DNA of 64,000 bases from assembly GCA_019096155.1 (NCBI GenBank), contig JAHCVI010000006.1, positions 2,046,001 through 2,110,000 on the forward strand. Direction: 5' to 3'. The DNA is from Staphylotrichum longicolle. Lineage: Eukaryota; Ascomycota; Sordariomycetes; Sordariales; Chaetomiaceae. Under the pieces are notes generated by a model. It was not told the DNA's origin, did no database searches, and saw only the letters and a program-made list of their open reading frames with translations. Below, piece after piece: positions 10,719 through 22,178 of the stretch. Made by a program: the position numbers and the translations under genes. How positions within the stretch are numbered: position 1 is the stretch's first letter; each line of letters opens with the position of its first letter.

Positions 10719-11614
10719 ATTCGGAGGACCTGCCTGGCCCTGCTGGAGATTTCAGGTTGAGTTGCGAGGGTGGCTCGGGATCCAATGCGAGATATGGAAA
10801 TGCAAGGTAGTGGCTGCGATGAGGGATGGTGCGCAGGAAAACGAGCCGTTGTCGCAACAGCAATACTGAGGGGAAGCCCAAGACTAACATGCTGCATGGT
10901 CTTGGCGGGGCTGTGCTGAGGAAGGTTGCTTTAGTTCGATAGGTGGCCCTGATATCCCAACAGCCGTGGTGGCGGTGCTGGTAACCAAGGCTTTTCTGCC
11001 TTTTGATGAGCCCACGCCAGTCGCCGTACGGCTTTCCACCTTGCTTTGGCAGTAAGATTGCGCTCAGGAGTCACACTTGGACACAGAGAGGCAGATAAGC
11101 CTTCGTGGACGTGGCGGACTCCTGATGTCCAAGAACTCCCGACAGGGCAATGACTTGAATTTCCGCTGGAGCATAATTGACGGAGAGAGAGAGAAGGTAA
11201 CAGCGGAGAGGAGACTCTTTCAGCCGCAGTTCACATACATGGGGACGGAAAATGCAACGGAACGCTCCCCGTTGCCAACGGAAGACAGAGAGCGGACAGC
11301 TTAACGGCGGTATTCAGCACGCTCCGACACCAACCAAGGTTAGACATTGAAATGAATGTCATTGACTATTTCCTAACCAACCTCCACTGATTAATACAAC
11401 CTCTCTTAATGTGACAAGATCCCCTCGAGTGTTCTCTCCATCAAATACAACCCAAAAACCAGCCCCGAGAACTCCTGGCCATTCCACCGTTTTCCCTCCC
11501 ATTACTTTTCTATTCCTCCACACCATCCTCCAAACCCCAAAAGAAACCTTTCAAACAGCAATACCCAAAACGCCGAGCCGCCAATCTATACCGATCTATG
11601 ACAACACCACCCGG
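10719..11614. other. Intergenic spacer
   Basis: 0.9 kb upstream of the HET gene and downstream of the O-acetyltransferase gene. No coding signal or repeat was recognised. Confidence 0.5.
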
Positions 11615-13291
11615 CTAACCCGGTCCGAACCCCGACATCCGACTCGCGCCAAAATACACCCCCACAACGAAAAACACCATCAACAAAGCCACCACAGCCG
11701 TCATGACGGCGATCGCCTCCACCTCGACCCTCCTCAACAACCGGCGCCGCCGTCCCCGGCCCTGCAACAGCTCCCTGACTTCGGCCTCGCTTCCCAACCG
11801 CTCCGCCAACTCGGCCCGCAAGCTGGGCGCGACCGTCCTCGAGCTCGACGCCGACGAGATGCTCCCGGCGGAGAACGGCCGCCTCTGCCGTCGCCCCACG
11901 TTCAACTCCATTCCCATTCCCATCCCCATCCCCAATCCCAAGTCGACCTCCCTTCCTAACCTGCCCCCCTCCCCTCTCTGATTCTCAGACAAATCCAGCC
12001 CACAGACCCCATCTAACCCATCTCCATCCCCAACCCCAACCCCCGTTCCCAAAGGAAGAAACCCCTCCTCCCGGATAGGCAACCGATTCCCCAGCGCGAG
12101 CGCGTCCTCCAGCGTCTGGGTCGTGGCCGACGTGCTGAGGATGGAGGGCTTGATGTCCTTGAGCCGGGCCACGACGCGCACGGGCGAGCCGTACGCCAGC
12201 GTCATGGGCGGGATGTCGCGGTTGACGAGGGAGCAGGCGCCGATGACGGCGCCGGAGCCGATCGTGACGTTGCCTCTGGCGTGTCTGGGTTAGTCTGGGG
12301 GGTTTGGAAGTGGCTAGGGGGGGGATGGGTGGGGGACCTTGGGTCAGGGGGAAGCGAGGTTCAGGTTGGGTGGCTTGGGGCGATAGGTCAGGGTGGAACG
12401 AAGCGTGAAAATGATTGTGGCTGAAGATGGGGCAGGGGCGGGATTGCCCTCCGGGTTTGCGGGATTGTAAACTGGGAACGCGGGAAGACGGGGGACTTAC
12501 AGAATCGTCACGTTGGCGCGTATCCAGACGTCGTTGCCGATAGTCACAGGCTGACCGATGCTGTGCCTCTGGAGGCGCTCGTCGAGCCGCACGGGATCTG
12601 CGGAATGGGTTTTTGCCATTTAGCCGTGTTTCCTCCCGACACGGTGGAGGGACGGGGAACAGCCCGCCTGCAGCTTGGCCGCTGACTCTTGTTGGCTGGA
12701 CGGGAACGGCACCCGAACGAGCCTTGTGGCTGGCGAGAGGGGGGGGAAGCGTGGGGGGAACTTACGGGTTACACCGACGATAACGCAGTTGGCGCCAATG
12801 TTGCAGCCCTCGCCTATGACCACGTCGGCCACGGGCGTGTCCATGATCATGCAGTTGCGGTTGATAAACGTGGAACCGCCGACATGCAGCCGGAGGCCAT
12901 AGTCAATGAAGATGGGCGGCTTGACAAAGGGCGTCTTGGCCTTCAGGGCCGGGTTGGCAAAGGTTTGGTCGTGGGTGACTGCTAACACGCCATCTTCAGA
13001 CCGATCTCGGTCAGGGCGTACGATGCTAATCAATCGAGTTAGTTGCATTTTGCGAAAGTAGAACACACCGCGAGAAGTCGCCTCCAACGCCGGGTCGACT
13101 TACTCGAGCCATTTCTGGCTCCGTTCCTCCGGGTCCGCGTCGTCCGGAGTGATATTGAATTCCCGGCATGCTCGTGCACACCGGTTTCGCACTGCACGGA
13201 AATCCGAGTTCCCAGCGGGGAAGATCACCTCGGGATGGTGCGTGCTTTCCGGCTCGTCAGGCGCGCTGGCGATGGTCGAGTCGCTGCTCAT
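11615..13291 (-). CDS. Maltose/galactoside-type O-acetyltransferase with C-terminal membrane anchor
   Basis: Four exons, 13291-13104, 13025-12766, 12597-12501 and 12275-11615, with introns of 78, 168 and 225 nt, all in frame, give 401 aa. The N-terminal third has the maltose-acetyltransferase (Mac) helix pattern (NRCARACREFN). It is followed by LHVGGSTFINRNCMIMD, VVIGEGCNIGANCVIVG, GQPVTIGNDVWIRANVTIL and GNVTIGSGAVIGACSLV, the hexapeptide repeats of a left-handed beta-helix acetyl-CoA-dependent transferase. Bacterial and yeast relatives (MAA, NodL, LacA) end near residue 200. Here about 180 more residues follow, low complexity with a Gly-Met repeat, ending in a 19-residue hydrophobic segment at about 373-391. 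This predicts a tail-anchored membrane enzyme facing the cytosol. Acceptor sugar unknown. Confidence 0.87.
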
Positions 13292-16200
13292 GACGAAGGT
13301 GGCAGATGGATCGGCCGCTTTGAAATCAGACCTGACAATGGTGGTGGTCTTGGATGACCCGTTCTCAGAGTCCGGAGTTTCCCAATTGATGAGGCGATGT
13401 CCCTTATGGACAATCCCAGACTGATTAGACACCGCCCCCAAATTCGTCCGGAGAAGATCTCGCTGGGTTTAGGTCGCACGTTGGTGCCTGGAGCCTGAGG
13501 AGTGGTGACAGCTCGTGTTGCGGTCAACCAGCCGTTTCCCAGGTTACGTCGGTCGTTTTGCTCAGCTCCCCGCTCCTGAACCCTCCCCGAAAGCCCTCCC
13601 AGGCTGGCGCGTGGTGAAACTGAAACGGCAAACAAAGCCTATGCGGGCGGGCCAGTGTCGACTATTAGGTGTTGGGTCCTTGATATGCAGTCGTCGTGGT
13701 CTTCGGGAATGCTGTACGTATGGGCGCAGTTCATAGTAATGGTTTGGTTTCGAGACGTGGAATTGGATGACGTCCTGGCGTGTGGGGAGCTGGGGGAGTC
13801 TGGGGAGCGCGCGACAAGCTTTGGAATGGCCCAGCCCTTGCTCTTAAACCCGGTGAGAAGATCAGCAAATCCGGCCCCACGCCTGTTTTGTCAATCTTTT
13901 GCACCGCCGGCTTCCTTCAAGAGTCAGGTAATTTCGATCCCGCGGCCGATGACACGCATGCGCCCCAGGTCGGCTTGCCCTCAACCATGTGTCTCGACTT
14001 CACTGGGCATTCCGGGGAGATTCTCCGCATATGTGGCTGCGAGATCGCCCCTGTGCCCCCTTGTCCACGAGTGGGTTCCCAACGACACACTGCAAGCGAA
14101 CCTTCGGGCCGTCGTCGTGTGACATCCTCCGGGGAACGTCCCCCCTGTCCCGTTCCGGGATGGGCCAGCTGCAGGTGCGCTCACGCCATGTCTGGAGCCC
14201 TGCATGGAACAGGGACCAATGGTGGGGACGCGGGTGGTCCCTGTTGGCTTGTTGGAAAAAAAGTTGAGATGTGAGCGACGTTTGCCAATGGCGGATTCCC
14301 GACGCCGCCCGCCTTCTCCCCGGTCTTAAAATCGAACATGGCGTGCGATCAGGCAGTTGTTTTTGGGGGCCGTTGGCGAGAGGCGTCTGCGATCCCGTAG
14401 GACGGCGCTGCATTCTCGAGATGCTCGAGATTGAGGCGTTGTCGTCAGTGTGTGTGTGCCAAGAGCGATGTTCACCCGCTGTGACTGGGTCCTTGGGTGC
14501 ACGGCTTCAGCGGCTTCCAGGTGTGATTCCGCGAGGCCAATGCCCGTCAACGCCAGGGGTTAGCACCCAGGACGCTCTCCCGGACCGGGCGATCCGAGCA
14601 TTCCCGGGCGCTGGCGGGTGGCTCCGCGGTGTCTTCCCTGCTGGGGTTGCTGGGGGCTGCTGGGGCTATTCGACCGGGAGCAGTGCAGATTGGCTGGCAT
14701 GTGGCTCCCGGCGGCTGCTAGCTTCAGGTCACCCAGATCCTGGCGGCGGGTATTACCCAACTCTGACTGCGTGACCTGCTGCCATCTTGAGCGGCTGATT
14801 GCTTTTGTGTCCGTGACTCTGGGTCGCTAAAATGCTTCCGCTTCCCCGTGCCATTTCTTGTGTCGTTGCCATTTGCTATCCTTGTGTGCAGCTGAGACAT
14901 TGAACCTGACATGGCGTCTCAGCTGCGAAGTTTTCCCTTGCCGGCCGCGGCAAGCAATCCCCCACTGAAGCGAGCCTGCAGATTCCTGCCGGCGGCATCG
15001 GCCCATTTGCGCAACTTCAAAATTCAATCCCGTCCCAAACCCCGGGGAACTTTCGAAACTGGATTTGCTTTTCCCGACCCCCGCTCTCGGTTTTGTTAAC
15101 CTCGTTTGACACTCGGTGAGCCGACAATGCTTTCTTGCGTTGACCAGGGGAGCATTGGCCTGTCTGCGAGCTGCCCTGCGCAGCCGCGACAAGAGAGGCG
15201 CCGAATGTTTGATGGGGGTTGCGCATGTATTCAGTACAGTGCCGTCCTGGGTATGCGGCAGTGCGGGGGCACACACACCGTTGAGTCGTGTCAGTGTTGC
15301 GTTGCTGTCAAACTGTCAATCAGAAGCCAAGACAGGGGCACAAGCATGCCCTGACCCGCCAAGCAGCGGCTGCACCCGAGAGGCGAACAAGCAGGCCGTT
15401 ACCCGACCACGAACGACAAACGACGACGGAACGCGGCATCTGGAAATGCGATCCTGCACGAATCACGGGCGGGCACGTCCAGGCGCAGGTAGTCCCGCAG
15501 TCCCGCACGGCAAGGGGCCTCCCTGGTCGGCTTACCATGTCGGGTTGCTCCGCGCCGCCATGGACGACGGCCAAGCTGCCAGGCAATCTGCGCGGCCGTG
15601 TTGCGTCGTTTCCGTTGTTTGCTGCCACTCGGCTTGGGACCTTGGGGTTTGTGGGGCGGGAGCGGGAGCTGCAGGCATCGGGGGCGCAGGCAGGAAACGG
15701 CGGTGACAGCGGCGGGGGGCTGCAGGGCTGGTTTCGTCAACCGAGTGTCACAGGCAATTGACGGGAAGACGGGAGACTGCAATGACCTGACGTGGTTGGC
15801 AGGCTTGGGTGGTGTTGGTGCAGCGGGTAAAGTCAACTGGGGAGAGGGAGAGAGGAGGGTAACCAACGGCCTGTGTGTGTCCAAGAAGAGACGGAATCCT
15901 GTGAGAACTGAGCACACCAAACAGGGCACATGGAAAAGGCCGACCAATCATGGTGGAGGCGTGTCACCTGCGGATGGCCGGCGTTGGCTCCGTTGCAGCA
16001 GCAAGTTGTCGGAGACTTCCATTCTCAGGTTGGCTCAAGGATGCACATGATCCGGGTTGATTGACGTGTGCAGAACCTCAGATGCACGCGTCGCCTGACT
16101 TCCGCAGAGAGCAAACGCAAGAGACCGAATTGGGGAGGCGCAACCGTGTAAGCAAGAGCTGAGCTTCGGTCGGGCCGAGAGTTTACAAGAGTGCCCCGGC

Positions 16201-16583
16201 AAAGGAAGGAAGTCAAGGAACGCGCCGGGATAAGACTTATCTCGCTGGTAGGTCCCGATCGACGCTCAAGGCAGCACTCGGTCGGTCCTTCCTGCAGATA
16301 GGTACGGGAGAAAGTTCCTGCCCGTCGTATTAACACAAACAAAAAGTCTGGAGATGATCCAACGGAAGCCAGGAAGTGACAATTGCATCGACACAATCCA
16401 CCTATATTGAAGGAGAAACATTCAAACCCAGAAAATCAGGATCTCGGCAACCTCCGCGCTGCTGACGTTTTCTCCCTTTTCTGGCTGCCCACCTGCCCAG
16501 TGTCACTTCCCCTGACGAAATGCCACCAATCTGCCCTGGACACAGACACCAATTAAAAGTTCACCAACCCAAATAACCAACCC
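13292..16583. other. Gene-free spacer, 3.3 kb
   Basis: Many short overlapping ORFs occur in all frames, but none has a domain, a plausible start context or splice partners. It lies between the 5' end of the O-acetyltransferase gene and the 3' end of the phosphoketolase gene. I see no transposon ends, tRNA or clear repeats. Confidence 0.5.
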
Positions 16584-19399
16584 TTAATCAAACTTGGGAA
16601 ACTCGTAAATGTCATCCGGATCTACACCACATCGCGTCAGCACAAATCACTCACAATCATGTCAAAAAGCTCGACTTACCCTTTCCATGCTCCGTGATAA
16701 ACCTCCTCACCTCCTCCACCTGCCCCTCCAGCTCCCGCAACCACCCCTCCAGCCCCGCCTTCACCTCCTCATTCACCGCGGCCCCGGCCTTCAACGCCCT
16801 CTCGGCCACCTTGAACCTGCTCACCCGGTTCACCAGCATCATATCAAACGGCGTGGTCGTGCTGCCCTCCTCGCGATAGCCCTCGACGCTCATCCGCTCC
16901 GTCCCGCCGCGCCCAAACAACAACCCTTGCAGCTCGGTCGCATACCCGTGGTAGTTGAACACGACGGGCTTGTCGGGCGTGAACAGCTCCTCAAACTTGT
17001 CCTGGCTCAGCGCGTGCGGGTGCTTGCTCTCGGGCACGAGGATCATCAGATCAGTGACGTTGACGACGCGCACGCGCAGGGCCGGACAGAGCGTGCGCAG
17101 CAGCTGCGCGGCCTTGACCACCTCGAAGGTGACCTCGACGCCGATGCCGACGAGGACGACGTCGGGGGACTGGTCGGCGGGCGTGTTGGAGGCGAAGGGC
17201 CAGACGGAGGCGCCCAGGCGGCAGTGCTCGGCGGCTTCGTCGGGGGAGAGGTAGACGGCGGTGGGCTGCTTGGAGCCGATGATGAGGTTAGTCTTGTTGC
17301 GCGATTTGAGGCAGTGGTGGACTGTCGAGAGGAGGCAGTTTGCGTCCGGCGGGAGGTAGACCTAGGTGGGTGAGTTAGTGAGGCTCTCTGCTCTGCAGGG
17401 GTATGGTGGGGCTGGAAAAGACCACGTACTCTGGCAGCCTCGGGTTTGCAGTTAAGCACGGCGCCAATGAAGGAGGGGTTCTGGTGGGAGAAGCCGTTGT
17501 GCTCTTGCCGGGCCCACGTGCTGGTCTCGATGTAGTTGATGGACGGCAGGTCGCCACGCCACGACACCTCGCGGGCGATCTTGACAAACTTGGAGTATTG
17601 CACCATCATGGTGTGCACAATGCCCAGAAACGACTCGTAGCTGGGGAAGATGGCGGTGCGGCCAGTCAGTGTGTACCCTTGCATAAAACCCTGGCAGTTG
17701 TGTTCCGACAACACCTCGATCACGCGTCCGCCGTTGGCGCGCGAGTACTGGTCCCACTGGAAGTTGCGTTGGGTGTGCTTGAGCACCGCGTCGAGTTTGT
17801 TGCTCTCGAGTTCGTCGGGGGAGAAGAGACGGATGGACTTGGGGTTCTCTTGGAAGACCTGATCAAGAAAGGCCCCGGTGACCTTCATGCAGCTCTCATC
17901 ACCGCCCTTGTCGACGCCACATTGCTTCCAGTCAACCGCCTTGAGCCCGATGTGCGGTTCGTATGTGATTTTGAGTTGGCCGAGCTTCTTTTCGTCCTTG
18001 CCGGGGAGAATGTTCAGAACTTCTTCGGTGGGCTTGCCATCTTTGAGAAGTTCGCCGATCTTGTAGCTCCCAAGCCAGTCTTGTAGGGCCTTGAGCTCCG
18101 TTTCGTCGCTCCCAGCCTTGGGCAAAGGGACCTGATGGGAGTGGAACGAGCCTTCAATGATCTTGCCCTCGACTTCCTTTGGACCAGTCCAGCCCTATTA
18201 CGTGTCAGCAAATATTGTGAGGCAAATTGGGGGGAGTTGGGTGTTCACCTTCGGTGTCCGCAACACCAGCATGGGCCATCTTGGCTTCTCAATAGGCTTC
18301 CCAGACCGCGCCGCCTTCTGGATCCGCTTGATCTCGGACAACGCCCACTCTAATGCGTTCTGTAGCTGGTCGTCAATGTTCTTCAAGTCCTCCACAATGC
18401 GAACTTGATAGCCGTAACCGCTGAAGAGACAGGTGATCTCCTTATCGTCCATGCAGCCGAAGATGGTTCTCTCACTGATCTTGAACCCGTTGGCATGCAA
18501 GATGGGGATGACTGCACCGGATTCTGCCGGGTCCAGATATTTAATGGCGTGCCATGCCCTATGTCATGTCAGCAGACTGATGCCGGCCAGAGGCAACAAC
18601 AAACTCACGTTGCGGTAGGCCCTGTCTCGGCCTCGCCATCTCCAACAATGCAGGTGACGATCAGATCCGGGTTGTCCATGACAGCGCCGAATGACACGGC
18701 CAATGCATACCCCAGCTCACCACCCTCGTGAATCGACCCAGGAGTCTCGGCGTTGATGTGGCTGTTTGCGTCAGCCAGATCCATGAGTGTAAACTCCCAT
18801 TGAAACGAACCTTGGAAATCCACCAGGCACCGAAAACCTGGTGATCAAGTTCTTTAACCCCTCCGCGTTGCGGTCATACTCGCCAGGGTAAAACTTCTCA
18901 AGCGAGCCCTCCAGCCAGAGGGAGGCCAGAGCAGCGGGCGCACCGTGGCCCGGACCAATCACGTAGATCATATCGAGATCATGGTTGCGGATGAGCAGAT
19001 TGAGGTGTGACCACACAAGGATGAGGCCAGGGCATGTTCCCCAGTGACCTGTTGGGAGTCAGAATCGAATGGTTGGTCGGTCTGGGTGCTAAGAGTGAAC
19101 GAACCTAGGAGTCGTGGCTTGATGTGCTCGGGCTTCAGGTCAGACTCAAGCTGGACATTGTCGGCCAGAAAAATCATTGCTGGTTACATTAGCGACTGGT
19201 GTCCAGAGAGATGAGGTCAAGGTGCTTGAAACTTACCGGCAGCAATGTATTCTGCTGCTCGCTGGAACCCGTGAAGCGACTTGCGGACATCTTCCGGAAG
19301 GGGTTTCTCTTGGAGCTGCACCGCCAACTCCAAAACACTGTCCGGGAGGTGGGATGGGAGAGGTGCCGGGTTGGGCTCGGGAATTTGCTGACCGGGCAT
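16584..19399 (-). CDS. phk: Xylulose-5-phosphate/fructose-6-phosphate phosphoketolase
   Basis: Eight exons (19399-19237, 19179-19105, 19048-18811, 18761-18609, 18558-18249, 18194-17430, 17361-16680, 16621-16584) join in frame to 807 aa, the normal length. The family signatures are GHWGTCPGL, DLDMIYVIGPGHGAPA, GGFPSHINAETPGS, IHEGGELGYAL, the thiamine-diphosphate motif GDGEAETGPTA, RLFSPDELESN and TTPFDMMLVN. The enzyme cleaves xylulose-5-P (or fructose-6-P) with phosphate to acetyl-P and glyceraldehyde-3-P (or erythrose-4-P) in the cytosol. In fungi acetyl-P then goes to acetate kinase and acetyl-CoA, a route used on pentoses. Several introns have non-standard but plausible GTTCGT donors. Neither kinase nor phosphotransacetylase is nearby. 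Confidence 0.96.
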
Positions 19400-19896
19400 C
19401 TTGGGAAGGCACTGCGTAGTTGATTGATTGTGTGGTTGTTGTTATTGAGACGTGTGGTCAAGAACCGACCTGAACTGCACGATGTTTCTTAGCCGCAAAG
19501 TTGTATCGTATGGCGCGCTAAGCTCGTCCGATGAAGAGTCAAAGTTTGAGATCTGAGCACCCTTTCCCGTTTCTGCCGCAGACCTGGGCAGCGTTCCGTG
19601 TCGGGCCTGCCTGCAACTTGCAGGCTTCGAAACGTCACGGAATGGATGACGTAGTTTGGGAAGTGCCCCACATGCACATGCACCCACACCTCCGAGCCAG
19701 CCGGACGGTTCGGCCCCACTTTGCCGGGACACGGCACGCACAATGCCGGAGTTGGGGAAGAAACAACAGACGACATGTTCAAGACAGATTTATACTGACA
19801 AGAGTTACTTTAATCCCCAGGCCCCATCCCATCTGATATTATTTCCATACCAATGTGTCCCAGTTGACATCCCACCATCCCCACATCTCGGGTTCC
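19400..19896. other. Intergenic spacer, phosphoketolase promoter
   Basis: About 0.5 kb between the phosphoketolase start and the 3' end of RNase H-like gene 1. No distinct element was recognised. Confidence 0.5.
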
Positions 19897-21064
19897 TCAA
19901 TGCTCCGGCAGTGCGACTTTGGAATACAGCACCAAATCTGTCGTTGGGACAGGGGGTGTCGGGTTATCAAGCACCACTGCAAAGTGGTTGATGCCGTCAT
20001 TGACGAAAACTCGGTGGTTCGACCGCGTCAATGGAACCGACAACTCGATGTCCCCCTTCCCGTCTTCCGTCTCAAGGCGGGCGCTCCACGAGTCTGACCA
20101 TTGCACTGGCATTTTCTTCCTGCCTAAGGCAGGCAAAACACCGTCCAAGTACACCTGAAGCGCATTGGGGCACCTCACTCCTGCTGCCAGCGGGAGGGAG
20201 TGCCGCAAGCGCTGCCGCAGCTTTGGCCAGATGGCTGCCGCATGAAGGGACGACTGGAGGAGGCTTCGCTTCAGCCATCTCGCGGTGGGAGACTCCATAT
20301 GTGTTTTCCAGATATTGCCGTATCGAGGGCAGTAGGACTTTTGGACTTCCTGTGCAGTCCGAGCCAGGCGGTCGGCATGGATATGCGGCCTGATGTCGTG
20401 GTTGTGGCCTGGGATCCAGCGGAAGGACAAGCGGACGGGCGGGCCAAGGGTGCTGAGAGCTTGACCCTGCTTCTCAATCAAATGAACAACAGGTCGCACC
20501 AACTTCCAAAGAGCCTCGTTCGGCGTGAAGCCATCGAGTATCCCCAACCCAGTTTTTCCGTCATTGAAAACGGTCACTGTGACCGTTTGTCCGCTTTCCA
20601 GAAGGGCCACTCGGTGGTCTCGGATTTGTTCGATGGCCAATGCGAGGCTCTTAGCAATCGCAATTAGCTCGCCCAGGTTTGCGTCGTATAAGGGTTCAAA
20701 GGGCCATGCTGCCTCCACCGGGGTATTGTCCGCTGCTTCCCATGGTAACCCTATAGACAGTTTCAGCCACAGAGTTCCGTTCGAAGTGACTTCAAAAGGA
20801 ACATGGTAAATTGCCCTGTCGTCCCAAGCACTGAAAACCAAACTGTGGGGTAAACTTACAGGGCTTGAAGGTCACAGCATATCCTCCGGTGTTCCTTCCA
20901 CAGTGACGAGACGCATCGGAGAAAATATTGAGCTGAAGGTCGTTCCAGGTTGACTTGTGCTTTGCCGCACGTCGTGCAAATCTTTTGGCCGCCTCCACGT
21001 CTTGGTGGTTGCTGGGCTTGGAGAAAACAGCCCCGGAAAATCTGAATCTCGAGGTTGAGCTCAT
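19897..21064 (-). CDS. RNase H-like protein 1 (fungal paralogue family)
   Basis: Model: exon 1 21064-20860 and exon 2 20789-19897, 365 aa. The intron of 70 nt starts with GTAAGT and needs an unusual AAG acceptor to keep frame. Two closer CAG acceptors would make 17- or 29-nt introns and shift the frame. RNase H type-1 catalytic positions are all present: FSDAS (Asp), LGELIA (Glu), VFNDG (Asp) and WIPGHNHDIRPHIHADRLA (His/Asp). The start MSSTSRFRFSGAV aligns with MASSQQLRFNGRV and MASRFDGAF in the two paralogues at 31044 and 34106. A C-terminal part of about 160 residues is unassigned. The family cleaves RNA in RNA-DNA hybrids; the cellular role of these stand-alone fungal copies is unknown to me. 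If the intron is wrong the gene is frameshifted. Confidence 0.75.
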
Positions 21065-21952
21065 GGCAACACCAGTGGAGGTTATCAAGCAGGTTGCTTG
21101 TCCAAGCAGGTGTTGCCCTGGAAAGGAGAAGAAAGCCTAACACTGTAAGATAAAGGACAAAATGAATTTTAATAGCAAAAAAACAAGCAAAAAAACAAAC
21201 ACAAAATAAAAACATCTTTTTGTGTGCGAGAGGGTCGCTGATGGGAGAGAGGAAAGTAGAGTTGGATTTTATCTTACCCACAACAGCGTTCACAATAGCG
21301 GCGAGGGCGAAAGTATCGCGTCGGGGTGACCTCGGTAGGATTTAAATCCAACCGAAGGAAAATTTGTCAAAGACTTGTTCTGACGTGATTAAAGAAGAAG
21401 AAGGCCGAGGGCAACGGGTGTCCGGAACGATTTTTGGAACGGACGGATCGATCTCACTCGCCGAAATTTCTTCTGGATATCTTGATTTTGATTAGACGAG
21501 CAAAAGAAGCAGAGCTAAAGAGGGTAGAAGTGTTGGCAAATTTGCGGCAAGAAGGAAGTTGGAAGGGATGATGTCTTGGGAAAGATTTGTGGTGCGCGTT
21601 GGTGCCCAGCAGGCAGTGGAAGGAAGAGGAAACAGACCGACTGACCGAGGGCTCGCGTGAGATTAGATAAGATATCATGGAGTCAAATCCGAAAATAGAA
21701 GTGAAGAATCTGATCCCACCTGAGGGAGATAAATCTCAGAGAACTGTGCCCACCTCTACTGGCGAGAGTTGGTGGACATCACAGGCAACTTTGGTTCTCA
21801 GTCATCATTGCCTCAGTTAACTTGGCATTTGGAGGCCGCATTTTCCTTTCCGAAAGTGAAGCACGCAGATTCCATGTCCTAGGAACTCGAAGCCGAGAGT
21901 CCAGACAAGACACTGCCATGGGAAGAGAACCGAAGCAACCTCCGAGCGGGAG

Positions 21953-22046
21953 ACAGTGAGATCTATGAAGGAGAAGGAAACAAAGAGACAGGGAAGATAA
22001 CAGTGAGATCTAAGATGGAGAAGGAAAAAAAAGAGACAGAGAAGAT
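21953..22046. repeat. Direct repeat of about 46 bp flanking the tRNA-like unit
   Basis: Two adjacent copies, 21953-21998 and 22000-22046, both begin acagtgagatcta and end gaagat, with a few internal differences. On the minus strand they form the pyrimidine-rich 3' tail of the tRNA-like unit at 22047-22178 and include a T8 run that would terminate RNA polymerase III. Confidence 0.7.
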
Positions 22047-22178
22047 GCCCGCGCCCAGAATCGAACTGGGATCACTTGCAAGAGGATGGGCCATCAGACT
22101 CACTCGCAGTGTATAACGTCAGATGATTTAAAAACCCCGTGCTGCTTGCAAAGGTGTTACCAATTACACCACACGCAC
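22047..22178 (-). ncRNA. tRNA-like element A (tRNA relic, tRNA-derived unit, or odd tRNA with insertion)
   Basis: Read on the minus strand it has a tRNA architecture. A 7-nt acceptor half GTGCGTG faces CGCGGGC (six of seven pairs, two of them G-T). Then TG and a D-arm with GTGT/ACAC stem and A-box TGGTGTAATTGG. The T-arm is CCCAG-TTCGATT-CTGGG with a perfect 5-bp stem and B-box, and the discriminator is A. In place of a 17-nt anticodon arm there are about 80 nt, closed by a TTTGCAAG/CTTGCAAG stem. If the middle is an intron, the loop lacks the invariant U33, so I do not assign an amino acid. A T8 run follows. It lies 983 bases upstream of RNase H-like gene 1 in the same orientation. Confidence 0.55.

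Noticed and set aside
20842..20859. 17-nt intron (or 29-nt to 20831) in RNase H gene 1
   Set aside because: Too short for the fungal spliceosome and both break the reading frame.
22047..22178. Calling element A a functional tRNA with an intron
   Set aside because: Acceptor has a G-G mismatch, U33 is missing, and no anticodon can be set with confidence.
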